Source: Sphingobium sp. BYY-5 (lineage in GTDB: Bacteria > Pseudomonadota > Alphaproteobacteria > Sphingomonadales > Sphingomonadaceae). From it: DNA of 64,000 bases. The translations under genes were made by a program, and so were the position numbers. The notes under the pieces are model-generated. The model was not told the DNA's origin, ran no database searches, and was given only the letters and a program-made list of their open reading frames with translations. The stretch spans positions 2,697,501 to 2,761,500 of the forward strand of contig NZ_JALEBH010000001.1 of NCBI RefSeq assembly GCF_022758885.1. The letters run 5' to 3'. The stretch's first letter is position 1. Each line of letters opens with the position of its first letter. This document shows, piece after piece, positions 9,219 to 18,479 of the stretch.

Positions 9219-9967
9219 ACCAGCGTCTCCAGCTTGGCGATCGCGGCGGCTTCCAGCCTGTCCTTGACCGCTTCGTCGGCCACATCGTCGAACACGCCGG
9301 CGACGAAGGAGCGCAGCAGCAGCGTCTTGGCCGTCGCCGGGTCCATGCCGCGGCTGGCCATGTAGAACAGCGCCGCCTTGTCCAGTTCGCCCACGGTAGC
9401 GCCATGCGCGCATTTGACGTCATCGGCGTAGATTTCCAGCTCCGGCTTCGCGTTGGCCGTGGCGGTGCGGTCGAGCAGCATTGCCTTCACCGACTGGAAG
9501 GCGTCCGTGCGCTGCGCGTCGCGGGCTACGTTGATGCTGCCCAGATAGCTCCCCGTCGCGCGCTGGCCCAGGATCGATCGGATGGTCTGGCCGCTGGTCG
9601 AATCCGGCTTCGCATGGGTGACGGCGGTGATGATTTCCAGCACCTGGTCCCCGCCGCCGATGATCGCGCCGTTCAGTTCGAAATGCGCGTTGCTGCCGAG
9701 CGTGACGGTGAAGGTCACGCGACCCAGCTTGCCGCCGATATTCAGCACATGGAAATCGCACCGCGCGCCGTCGGCGATGGTGATGACATAGTCATGCACC
9801 GCCGCCACGCCGTCGGTCGCGTCCTGCAACAGGTGATGGCGCGCCGTTTCCCCGGCGGCGACATCGATGCGCGTCGGGGCGGGCAAGGGCCAGATGGCGG
9901 CGACAGCCTCCAGATCGCTGTAACGCCATTCCTCGAGCTTGCGCGTGGGCAGGGCGAGGGCGGTCAT
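9215..9967 (-). CDS. sufD: SufD subunit of SufBCD scaffold (short form)
   Basis: A protein of 250 residues of the SufB/SufD beta-helix family. It begins ALPTRKLEEWRYSDLEAV, the usual SufD N-terminal KxEEWRY motif, and ends with SRGMDPATAKTLLLRSFVAGV and VADEAVKDRLE. It is shorter than the ~400-residue enterobacterial SufD, having lost part of the N-terminal helical region, as is common in sphingomonads. SufBC2D assembles clusters de novo. Its stop is coupled to the sufS start. Confidence 0.92.
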   Translation of the reverse strand: MTALALPTRKLEEWRYSDLEAVAAIWPLPAPTRIDVAAGETARHHLLQDATDGVAAVHDYVITIADGARCDFHVLNIGGKLGRVTFTVTLGSNAHFELNGAIIGGGDQVLEIITAVTHAKPDSTSGQTIRSILGQRATGSYLGSINVARDAQRTDAFQSVKAMLLDRTATANAKPELEIYADDVKCAHGATVGELDKAALFYMASRGMDPATAKTLLLRSFVAGVFDDVADEAVKDRLEAAAIAKLETLV

Positions 9968-9977
9968 GACCGAACCT

Positions 9978-10043
9978 CCTCCGCGGCTCCGCGGCTCCGC
10001 GTGAGAAAAATTTGTTCACGCGGAGGCGCGGAGACGCGGAGAG
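9978..10043. repeat. CTCCGCG palindromic repeat (copy 1)
   Basis: An imperfect hairpin with arms built from CTCCGCGGCTCCGCGTGA and TTCACGCGGAGGCGCGGAG around an AT-rich AAAAATTTG loop. The same element occurs at 21342-21415. Here it lies in the 97-bp sufC-sufD spacer inside the operon. Confidence 0.75.
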
Positions 10044-10064
10044 AAAGAGAGATGCCGGCGGCGC

Positions 10065-10811
10065 TCATGCGGCAACCACCTCCGCATAGCCCTCACGCTC
10101 CAGTTCCAGCGCGAGTTCGGGGCCGCCCGACTTCACGATCCGGCCCGCCGCCAGCACATGCACGAAGTCCGGCTTCACATAGTCCAGCAGGCGCTGATAA
10201 TGGGTGATGAGCAGCACCGCCTTGTCCGGCTTGCGCATGATGCTGTTGATCCCTGCGCCCACGATCTTGAGCGCGTCGATGTCGAGGCCGGAGTCGGTTT
10301 CGTCCAGGATCGCCAGCTTCGGGTCGAGAATGCCCATCTGCACCATTTCGGCGCGCTTCTTTTCGCCGCCCGAAAAGCCGACATTCACCGGGCGCTTCAA
10401 CATTTCCATGTCGAGGCCGAGGAGGCCGGCCTTTTCCTTGGCCAGCTTTATGAACTCGCCGCCATTATATTCCTTTTCGCCGCGCGCACGGCGCTGGCTG
10501 TTCAGGCTCTCGCGCAGGAATTGCAGGTTGGACACGCCGGGGATTTCGACGGGATATTGGAAGCCCAGGAACAGGCCGGCGGCGGCGCGCTCATGCGGCT
10601 CCAGTTCGAACAGGTCTGTGCCCTCGAACGTCGCGGCGCCGCTGGTCACGTCATAGCCGGGACGGCCGCCCAGCGTATAGGCCAGCGTCGACTTGCCCGC
10701 GCCGTTCGGCCCCATGATCGCGTGGATTTCGCCCGCGTTGATGGAGAGCGACAGGCCTTTCAGGATCGCCTTGCCGTCGATTTCGTTGGTGAGGTTGTCG
10801 ATATTAAGCAT
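10065..10811 (-). CDS. sufC: SufC ATPase of SUF system
   Basis: An ABC-type ATPase of 248 residues that powers the SufBCD scaffold in the cytosol. It has Walker A GPNGAGKSTLAYTLGG, a Q-loop FLGFQYPVEIPGV, the SufC-type signature VGFSGGEKKRAEM and Walker B LAILDETDSGLDIDALK. ATG 10811 is chosen; a TTG codon directly before it could extend it by one residue. It is separated from the upstream gene by a 144-bp repeat. Confidence 0.96.
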   Translation of the reverse strand: MLNIDNLTNEIDGKAILKGLSLSINAGEIHAIMGPNGAGKSTLAYTLGGRPGYDVTSGAATFEGTDLFELEPHERAAAGLFLGFQYPVEIPGVSNLQFLRESLNSQRRARGEKEYNGGEFIKLAKEKAGLLGLDMEMLKRPVNVGFSGGEKKRAEMVQMGILDPKLAILDETDSGLDIDALKIVGAGINSIMRKPDKAVLLITHYQRLLDYVKPDFVHVLAAGRIVKSGGPELALELEREGYAEVVAA

Positions 10812-10843
10812 CAATTTGTCCCGGCAGTGCGGCTTGAGTTTCG

Positions 10844-10987
10844 ATCCTCCCCTGTAAGGGGAGGTGGCAGGCCAAAGGCCTGACGGAGGGGTGTCCCGCT
10901 ATCGAGAGGGGTGACACCCCTCCACCGGCTCCGCCGGTCCCCTTCAGCAGAGTCACGCGCCTCTGCTGAACCTTACAGGGGAGGATT
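10844..10987. repeat. CCTCCCC/GGGGAGG complex palindromic repeat (copy 1)
   Basis: The segment starts TCCTCCCCTGTAAGGGGAGG and ends CCTTACAGGGGAGGA. Inside is GGAGGGGTGTCCCGCTATCGA followed by GGGTGACACCCCTCC. A homologous copy in reverse orientation lies at 42181-42302. The copy here contains several nested hairpins, one of them CAGCAGAG/CTCTGCTG. Confidence 0.75.
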
Positions 10988-11010
10988 AAAGATGCAGCAC
11001 CCGGCGTCAT

Positions 11011-11466
11011 TTATCCCTCATGCGCGCGCTGGAGCGTCCGTGCGGTCCAGAAGGCCATGTCGCGCACATCGCCCGGCGCGGGGAACAGCGTGTCGATATG
11101 ACGCTTGATCGGCATATAGGGCCACCAGTCGGCACCGGGTTCGGGCGCGCCCTTTTCCAGCAGGGCGACGACAAATTCGCTGACCGGGCCCATGCGGGCG
11201 AGGTTGGGCGCTTTCGCCTTGTGGAACGCCTTGTCGGTGCGCAGCTTCTCGGTGAAGGCGACGTCGCCCTTCTCCAGCGCGGCACGGCTTTCCGCCTCGA
11301 ACGCATCGAGATCGCCGAAATCCTTGAGCGCGCGCGGTTCCAGCTCGCCCTCTTCCAGCTCATAATCCTCGGTCAGGATACGGATCGCGGCGGTCCATGC
11401 CTGGCCATTGCCGACATCCTCCGCGAAATCCGCGAGGGCATCCTGAATATCGTCTTCGTCGCTCAT
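11011..11466 (-). CDS. unknown acidic protein inside suf operon
   Basis: A protein of 151 residues with no recognised domain. It is acidic and helical (MSDEDDIQDALADFAEDVGN), with a C-terminal region WWPYMPIKRHIDTLFPAPGD and FWTARTLQRA. It contains no cysteine and no signal peptide. It lies between sufB and sufC on the same strand, 87 bp after sufB, so it is probably cotranscribed. A role in Fe-S assembly is only a guess from position. Confidence 0.75.
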   Translation of the reverse strand: MSDEDDIQDALADFAEDVGNGQAWTAAIRILTEDYELEEGELEPRALKDFGDLDAFEAESRAALEKGDVAFTEKLRTDKAFHKAKAPNLARMGPVSEFVVALLEKGAPEPGADWWPYMPIKRHIDTLFPAPGDVRDMAFWTARTLQRAHEG

Positions 11467-11553
11467 CTGTTGCTCGTCTTCTCGTTGATCTCAAAAAGCC
11501 CCTCCCCTGAAGGGGAGTTTAGGCGGCGTGCCTGATCCAGAGGGTCTGGTCGA

Positions 11554-13034
<1,481 letters not shown>

Positions 13035-13038
<4 letters not shown>

Positions 13039-13445
13039 GCCATTTCTCGTGTCAGGCTGGCGATGGTTACGCTCGCAAGCGCTTCGCGGATCGCGTTGTT
13101 CGCCACATTCATGTGCGGGCGGATGCGGCAATCCTGTTCCAGATTGCAGTCATGCGTGCCCATTTCGCTACAGGCGGTCATGGCGATCGGTCCTTCGACC
13201 GCTTCCACCACATCGGCCAGGGTGATCGCAGCGGGCGGGCGGGAGAGGCGCACGCCACCGCCCGTGCCCCGGCTCGATTCGAGCAGCCCCGCCGCCGACA
13301 GCCGGCTCACCAGCTTCTGCGCGGTGGGCAGGGGGATACCGGTTTCAGCCGACAGCGTGGTCGCGTTCATCCTGGCCGCTCCGCAATGGCGCGCGGCGGC
13401 GGACATCAACACGACCGCATAGTCAGCGAAGCTCGATAATTTCAT
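13035..13445 (-). CDS. Rrf2-family regulator of suf operon (SufR/IscR-like)
   Basis: A winged-helix Rrf2 protein of 136 residues. It begins [20 protein letters not shown], with the recognition region [20 protein letters not shown]. Three cysteines in [18 protein letters not shown] are placed like the 2Fe-2S ligands of IscR/SufR, so it can plausibly sense cluster status and autoregulate. It is the first gene of the suf operon and coupled to sufB by ATGA. Confidence 0.9.
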
Positions 13446-13450
13446 ATCCG

Positions 13451-13467
13451 TTGCGAACCATTCTCAA
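13451..13467. promoter_or_regulatory. Fur-box-like dyad upstream of suf operon
   Basis: TTGCGAACCATTCTCAA is a 7-3-7 dyad. On the minus strand it reads TTGAGAATGGTTCGCAA and resembles the Fur consensus TGAGAATGATTCTCA. It ends 6 nt before the ATG of the Rrf2 gene. A second dyad, ATCGGA-N9-TCCGAT, overlaps it at 13468-13488. Iron control of SUF by Fur-type regulators is established in other bacteria; its use here is inference. Confidence 0.45.
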
Positions 13468-13565
13468 ATCGGACCGATTCCATCCGATTGGGTGCATGTG
13501 GTCGCAAGCGGGCGCTTAATCAAGGAAATTCTGCACGAAAATGCGCCGACAAGGACAGGATAAGG

Positions 13566-14510
13566 TCAACTCAACCGGTTGAGCACGGCCACATCGCCGC
13601 CAAGCGAACGGCGTAGCAGGGTAAGTTGCGCCACGGCCGATGGCTCGGTCTGCAACTGATGTGGGGTGAGGCCGATGAAATGCTTGATTTCACGGATGAA
13701 ATGCGACTGGTCGTAAAAGCCGCCCTCATCGCATAATTGCTGCCAGCTTTCGCCGTCCAGCGCGATTCGCGCCGAACAGCGCAGCGCGCGATATTTGCGC
13801 GCCAGCAGCTTGGGCGGGGCGCCATAATATTTGTTGGTGAGGCGGGCGAGTTGGCGTGGCGACAGTTCGGTGGTCTCCACCAGCGCCTCGATCCGTGGCG
13901 ATCCTTCGTCCATCAACCAGGCGTCGACCGCCCCAAGCAACGCCCATGTCGCCTTGCGCACCGGCTTGGTCAGGCGGCCAAGTTCCTTCCAGCACAGCGC
14001 CGCCATCTCTTCGGCCTGGCTGTCGTCCATCTTGCGCAACCGGTCGAGCAGCGAGGCATAGGCCGACCCGCGATCGGTCGCCATGTCGCACAGCCGGTCG
14101 GCGAGGATGTTCGCATCGCCGCCATGAAGCGACATCCAGCCGGCCGGAAGCAGCGATATGCCAAGGACCCGCGCCTGGCCTTCCAGCGCGAAACGGGTCG
14201 CGCCCATGGTCGGCCCCAGCAGGCAGACCTGCGGCGTCGCCATGACCGCGCCGTCCTGGAAATGATAATTGCCGCCGCCCGCCAGCATGAAACGCAATTG
14301 TGGCACATCGGCACGGGTTGCGTCGGAATATTGATCGGCGGTGACGGTGAAGAGGTAGAGTGAACCGAAATAGGCGCGCAAATGTTCAGGCGGTGCGAAA
14401 TAGCGCAGCCGAACCGGTCCCTGTGCCGCGGCGACCGTGTAGGAAAGCGGTCCTCTGGCGTCCGGAAGAGCGACATTGCTCCCCGGCTCATTTGATGGAT
14501 GCAACCCCAT
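13566..14510 (-). CDS. AraC-family transcriptional regulator
   Basis: About 314 residues. The N-terminal effector domain of unknown ligand has YFAPPEHLRAYFGSLYLF and FMLAGGGNYHFQDG. The C-terminal AraC double HTH spans about residues 200-290: TELSPRQLARLTNKYYGAPP and ALDGESWQQLCDEGGFYDQS, then HFIREIKHFIGLTPHQ. ATG 14510 is preceded by GGGGTGAAGA; a GTG at 14519 would add three residues. It is divergent from pyrD. The target genes are unknown. Confidence 0.88.
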   Translation of the reverse strand: MGLHPSNEPGSNVALPDARGPLSYTVAAAQGPVRLRYFAPPEHLRAYFGSLYLFTVTADQYSDATRADVPQLRFMLAGGGNYHFQDGAVMATPQVCLLGPTMGATRFALEGQARVLGISLLPAGWMSLHGGDANILADRLCDMATDRGSAYASLLDRLRKMDDSQAEEMAALCWKELGRLTKPVRKATWALLGAVDAWLMDEGSPRIEALVETTELSPRQLARLTNKYYGAPPKLLARKYRALRCSARIALDGESWQQLCDEGGFYDQSHFIREIKHFIGLTPHQLQTEPSAVAQLTLLRRSLGGDVAVLNRLS

Positions 14511-14606
14511 ATTCTTCACCCCAGGCGAGAACTATGCGCCAATTTTGCCCCGACGCAAGCGACAGGATTGAAAAAGCGTCTTTTTCACGCCTTGTTCCCA
14601 TGCCGG

Positions 14607-14642
14607 AAAAAAATGACCCGACGGTTCAGCACCGCCGGGTCA
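14607..14642 (-). terminator. intrinsic terminator on minus strand in divergent spacer
   Basis: On the minus strand TGACCCGGCGG pairs with CCGTCGGGTCA (7 bp, a bulge, then 3 bp) and is followed at once by seven T. It faces away from pyrD, and no minus-strand gene lies between it and the pyrD start, so any transcript it ends must begin within 14643-14860. See findings. Confidence 0.6.
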
Positions 14643-14859
14643 GGAAAAGGTCTCATCGGCCATGGGCCTAAGAGCCTTCGGGTCGCAAGGCTGCTTTACG
14701 TCCGAATCAGGGAAATATTATTGGATGGATCGGACATTTTTCCGTCTCAAACAGTCTCATTCATGACGTTTCCTGTCATGAAATGTCATGAGGGACCGGA
14801 TGTGGCCCTTCCGCCACAGTGACTCGACGGGCGCGCACGCCGCTGGCATAGCCCCGCCC
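14643..14859. other. divergent AraC/pyrD spacer, no gene seen
   Basis: The 349-bp spacer between the AraC gene and pyrD must hold both promoters. It contains hairpin-forming stretches AGCCTT-N8-AAGGCT and GTCCGA/TCGGAC and two ATGAC-type inverted repeats near 14762-14790. On the minus strand a 13-codon frame MSDPSNNISLIRT precedes the terminator at 14607-14642. I could not assign a promoter. Confidence 0.4.
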
Positions 14860-15912
14860 ATGTCCTATCGCCTGATCCGTCCCCTCCTCTTCGCGCTCGA
14901 TGCCGAACGCGCCCATCATCTCTCGATCGCCGCCCTGCGGATGATGCCGACGCCAAAGCCGCTGGCGGTCGATCCGATGCTGGAAACGACGGTGGCGGGC
15001 ATCCGCTTTCCCAATCCGGTGGGGCTGGCGGCGGGCTATGACAAGGATGGCCGCATCGCGCACAAGATGCATGGCCTCGGCTTCGGCTTTGCCGAACTGG
15101 GCACGCTGACCCCGCTCGCCCAGCCCGGCAACCCGCAGCCGCGCCTGTTCCGCCTGGTGGAGGATCGCGCGGTCATCAACCGGTTCGGCTTCAACAATGG
15201 CGGGCAGGGCGCGGCGGCGGACCGCATCGCCCGTTACCGCCGTCCGGCGGGCGACGGCCCCGTCATCGGCATCAATATCGGTGCGAACAAGGATGCGACC
15301 GCTGCGGGACGCGGCGTCGCCGACTATGTGACCGGCGTCACCTGCATGGCGCCGCTGGCCGATTATCTGACGGTCAACATCTCCTCCCCCAATACGCCCG
15401 GCCTGCGCGCGTTGCAGGATCGCGCCGCGCTCGACCAGTTGCTGGGCGCGGTCATGGCCGCGCGCGGCAGCGGCACGACGCCGATCTTCCTGAAGGTCGC
15501 GCCCGACCTGGAGCCGGCCGATGTGGAAGATATCGCCGCCGCCTGCCTCGACCACCGGATCGACGCGCTGATCGTGTCCAACACCACCATCACCCGGCCC
15601 GCGCTGCGATCGGCCCATGCGGGGGAGGCGGGGGGGCTGTCGGGTGCGCCGCTCACCGACCTGTCGCTGGCGCGGCTCAAGGATTTCCGTCGCCTGCTGG
15701 GCGCGCGCCTGCCGCTGATCGGGGTGGGCGGCATCGCCAACGCCGACCAGGCCTATGCCCGCATCCGCGCCGGGGCGTCGCTGGTGCAGCTCTATAGCGC
15801 GCTGGTCTATGAGGGGCCGTATCTGGCCCGGCGGATCAATGCGGGCCTCAAGGCGCGGATGGCGCGCGACGGCATCGCCACCATAGAGCAGGCGATCGGC
15901 ATCGACGCCTGA
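14860..15912 (+). CDS. pyrD: dihydroorotate dehydrogenase, class 2
   Basis: A membrane-associated, quinone-linked FMN enzyme of 350 residues that oxidises dihydroorotate to orotate in pyrimidine synthesis. The class-2 N-terminal extension is MSYRLIRPLLFALDAERAHH. FMN/substrate motifs are GLAAGYDKDG, GFGFAELGTLT, NRFGFNNGG and VNISSPNTPGLR with the class-2 catalytic serine, followed by IGVGGI near the end. ATG 14860 is preferred over an in-frame ATG 72 bp upstream, because homologues start here. Confidence 0.95.
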   Translation: MSYRLIRPLLFALDAERAHHLSIAALRMMPTPKPLAVDPMLETTVAGIRFPNPVGLAAGYDKDGRIAHKMHGLGFGFAELGTLTPLAQPGNPQPRLFRLVEDRAVINRFGFNNGGQGAAADRIARYRRPAGDGPVIGINIGANKDATAAGRGVADYVTGVTCMAPLADYLTVNISSPNTPGLRALQDRAALDQLLGAVMAARGSGTTPIFLKVAPDLEPADVEDIAAACLDHRIDALIVSNTTITRPALRSAHAGEAGGLSGAPLTDLSLARLKDFRRLLGARLPLIGVGGIANADQAYARIRAGASLVQLYSALVYEGPYLARRINAGLKARMARDGIATIEQAIGIDA

Positions 15913-15963
15913 AAGGCGCGAAGGCGGGTTGCGAAACGCAACCGGGGCGGTAGGGTGCGGGCC

Positions 15964-17664
15964 ATGATCTCCCGCTTGTCCGGCCTGCTGGCCTCCTTCG
16001 CTCTGGTTGCTTTCCTCCCCGCTCCGCTTGCGGCGCGCGAGCCGGTATCGACCAACGCCACCGTCTCCGCCGCCGACCCGCGCGCCGCGCAGGCGGGGCA
16101 GGAAATCCTGCGCAAGGGCGGCAGCGCCACCGACGCCGCAATCGCGATGATGCTGGCGCTCAATGTCGTGGAGCCGCATAATAGCGGCATCGGCGGCGGC
16201 GGCTTCCTGATGCATCATGACGGCCGGACCGGCGTGCTGGAATCGATCGACGGGCGCGAGACGGCGCCGGCCGCCGCCCGGCCCGATCGCTTCATCGGTC
16301 CCGATGGAAAGCCGCTCGCCTTCCGCGACGCCTGGCCGGGCGGTTATTCGGTCGGCGTGCCGGGCAATCTGCGCCTTGCCTGGGACGCGCACAGCAAATG
16401 GGGCAAGCTGCCCTGGGCCGACCTGTTCCAGCCCGCCATCCGTTATGCGGAGGAAGGGTTCGAGGTGCGCGAGCGGCTCGACACCGCGATGCGGGCGGTT
16501 GCGCCGATCTGGGCTGACTTCCCCGAGATCCAGAAATATTTCTGGATCGACGGCAAGCCCGCGCCCAAGGGCACGATCCTCAAGAACCCGCCGCTTGCCG
16601 CCCTGTTCAAACGCATCGCGGCGGAAGGGCCGGACGCCTTCTACAAGGGCGAGAATGCGACGATGATCGCCGCCGCCGTCACCAACGCGCCGAAAAATCC
16701 GGTGCCGATGACGGAAGCGGACATCGCCGGCTACCAGGCCAAGCCGCGCAAGCCCGTTTGCGGCAGATATCGCGTCTATACCGTGTGCGGCATGGGGCCG
16801 GTCTCTTCGGGCGGCGTCACCGTGCTGGAGATATTGAGCATGGTCGAACGCTTCCCGCTGGCGCAGTGGGGCAAGGACGATCCGCGATCCTGGCATGTGA
16901 TCGGCGAAGCGATGCAGCTTGCCTATGCCGACCGCGACACCTGGCTGGGCGATCCCGACTTCGTGTCGGTGCCGCTCAGCGGCATGATCGACCCCGCTTA
17001 CCTGAAGCAGCGTTCCGCGCTGATCCGGCTGAACAAGGCGCTGACCGCCTACAGGCCCGGCACCCCGCCCGGCGCGCAGCCGCGCACCACCGCGCTGCCC
17101 CAGCCCGAAAGCGGCACCAGCCATTTCGTCGCGGTGGATCATGATGGCGACATCGCCGCCTGGACCTCCACCATCGAGAGCTTCTTCGGCAGCCAGCTGG
17201 TGGCCAATGGCGTCATCCTCAACAACGAACTGACCGATTTCAGTCTGTCCCCGGAAAAGGACGGCGCGCCCGTCGCCAACCGGGTGGAGGCCGGTAAGCG
17301 GCCGCTGTCGTCCATGTCGCCGACCATCGTCTATGACGAGAAGGGGATGCCCATCTTCACCGTCGGCGCGGCGGGCGGCAAGACCATCATCATGCAGGTG
17401 GCCAAGGCGCTGATCGCCCATTTCGACTGGGGCCTGTCCGCGCAGGATTCGATCGCCCAGGGCCTGATCTTCTTCGACGGCAACGGGCTGGTGCTGGAGC
17501 AGGGGACGTCGCTGGAGGCGATGAAGACGCCGCTGGAGAAGCTGGGCCATCGCGTGACCGTCAGCCGCCTCGGTCTCAAGGCCAATGCCGCCGAACGGAT
17601 GCCCGACGGCCGCTGGGTCGGCGCCGCCGATCCGCGCAGCCCCGGCGTGTCGTTGCAGGAATAA
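15964..17664 (+). CDS. ggt: gamma-glutamyltransferase (periplasmic)
   Basis: An autoprocessing Ntn-hydrolase of 566 residues that hydrolyses or transfers the gamma-glutamyl group of glutathione. A signal peptide covers about the first 23 residues (LLASFALVAFLPAPLAA). The large subunit has GGSATDAAIAMMLALNVVEP and NSGIGGGGF. The nucleophile of the small subunit is T385 in ESGTSHFVAVD, the self-cleavage point. PLSSMSPTIVYD and GAAGGKTI complete the active site. ATG 15964 is chosen over a GTG three codons upstream. Confidence 0.94.
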   Translation: MISRLSGLLASFALVAFLPAPLAAREPVSTNATVSAADPRAAQAGQEILRKGGSATDAAIAMMLALNVVEPHNSGIGGGGFLMHHDGRTGVLESIDGRETAPAAARPDRFIGPDGKPLAFRDAWPGGYSVGVPGNLRLAWDAHSKWGKLPWADLFQPAIRYAEEGFEVRERLDTAMRAVAPIWADFPEIQKYFWIDGKPAPKGTILKNPPLAALFKRIAAEGPDAFYKGENATMIAAAVTNAPKNPVPMTEADIAGYQAKPRKPVCGRYRVYTVCGMGPVSSGGVTVLEILSMVERFPLAQWGKDDPRSWHVIGEAMQLAYADRDTWLGDPDFVSVPLSGMIDPAYLKQRSALIRLNKALTAYRPGTPPGAQPRTTALPQPESGTSHFVAVDHDGDIAAWTSTIESFFGSQLVANGVILNNELTDFSLSPEKDGAPVANRVEAGKRPLSSMSPTIVYDEKGMPIFTVGAAGGKTIIMQVAKALIAHFDWGLSAQDSIAQGLIFFDGNGLVLEQGTSLEAMKTPLEKLGHRVTVSRLGLKANAAERMPDGRWVGAADPRSPGVSLQE

Positions 17665-17934
17665 GGCAGGCCCAAGCCGGGCGGCGTAGGCAAATGCGGA
17701 CATAAACCCTCCCCTTACAGAGGAGGATGATCGAAGACGGCCAGTTTTTGCCATCCATGTCGAAATGGCCTTGCCCGTGACCAGACTTAGAGCACGCTGC
17801 GTTCAATCCGACGCAGCTGGCTCCAATCTTGCCACTGCCCCTTACATTACAAATTGGCAACTTTTGATGCTGGCGCTTTGCCTGGCTTTGCAACGTCGAT
17901 ATTCTTCGACGCGAACCCGACAGGGAGGTTGTTT

Positions 17935-18399
17935 ATGATGCGGCCTGCTACTTGCTTGCATATCATTGCTGGCACGATTCTCGCGGCAACGCTGCTTCCA
18001 AGTAGCGGAACGGCTCAAACCTACCTCGTTCGCAAAGTCGGATCGACGTCGCCAAAGGGCTATGACGACGTACATATTTCGAAAGCCGCAATCGCCGGGC
18101 AGCAGGTACGGATATGGTGGGCAACGCTTTTGAATCCCGACTGCACCGCAGCCGGTACGATGACCACCCAGATTCTGGATCAGCCTCGCCACGGTCAGGT
18201 CCGCATCTCCGACGACCTCTTCTATCCCAATTTCGTTCAGCCTAATCCGCGCGCATCATGTGACAGGCAAAAGTCGCCGGGGAAGCAGGCTTTCTATACC
18301 GCTGATGCCGGTTTCCATGGTCACGACAAGCTCGTCATCAACAATGCCACTTCGGAGGGCAGGATCAGGCGGATCATCGTTGATATCGACGTGCGATAA
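17935..18399 (+). CDS. small secreted protein of unknown function
   Basis: A protein of 154 residues. A signal peptide (LHIIAGTILAATLLPSSGTAQ) is followed by a mature part of about 127 residues with two cysteines (NPDCTAAG and RASCDRQ), possibly a disulfide pair. The repeated pattern G-QV-RI and FYTADAGFHGHDKL suggests a beta-rich fold. GGGAGG at 17923-17928 is a strong RBS for ATG 17935 or 17938. Codon use is less GC-biased than in its neighbours, hinting at acquisition. No family was recognised. Confidence 0.75.
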   Translation: MMRPATCLHIIAGTILAATLLPSSGTAQTYLVRKVGSTSPKGYDDVHISKAAIAGQQVRIWWATLLNPDCTAAGTMTTQILDQPRHGQVRISDDLFYPNFVQPNPRASCDRQKSPGKQAFYTADAGFHGHDKLVINNATSEGRIRRIIVDIDVR

Positions 18400-18443
18400 C
18401 CAAGCCGACTGTACCCTGCCCACCCCATTCCCAAGTCAAAAAA

Positions 18444-18474
18444 AGGGCGGCCTTTCGAGCCGCCCTTTCCTTTT
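18444..18474. terminator. bidirectional intrinsic terminator
   Basis: AAAGGGCGGC and GCCGCCCTTT form a 10-bp stem with a small loop. It is flanked by an A-run on the left and TCCTTTTTCC on the right, so it can end both the secreted-protein gene on the plus strand and the aminopeptidase gene on the minus strand. Confidence 0.85.
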
Positions 18475-18479
18475 TCCGC

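Noticed and set aside
14776..17754. Open frame of about 992 codons on the minus strand across pyrD and ggt
   Set aside because: It spans two well-supported plus-strand genes and their spacer, and the translation is low-complexity Arg/Gly/His. No RBS.
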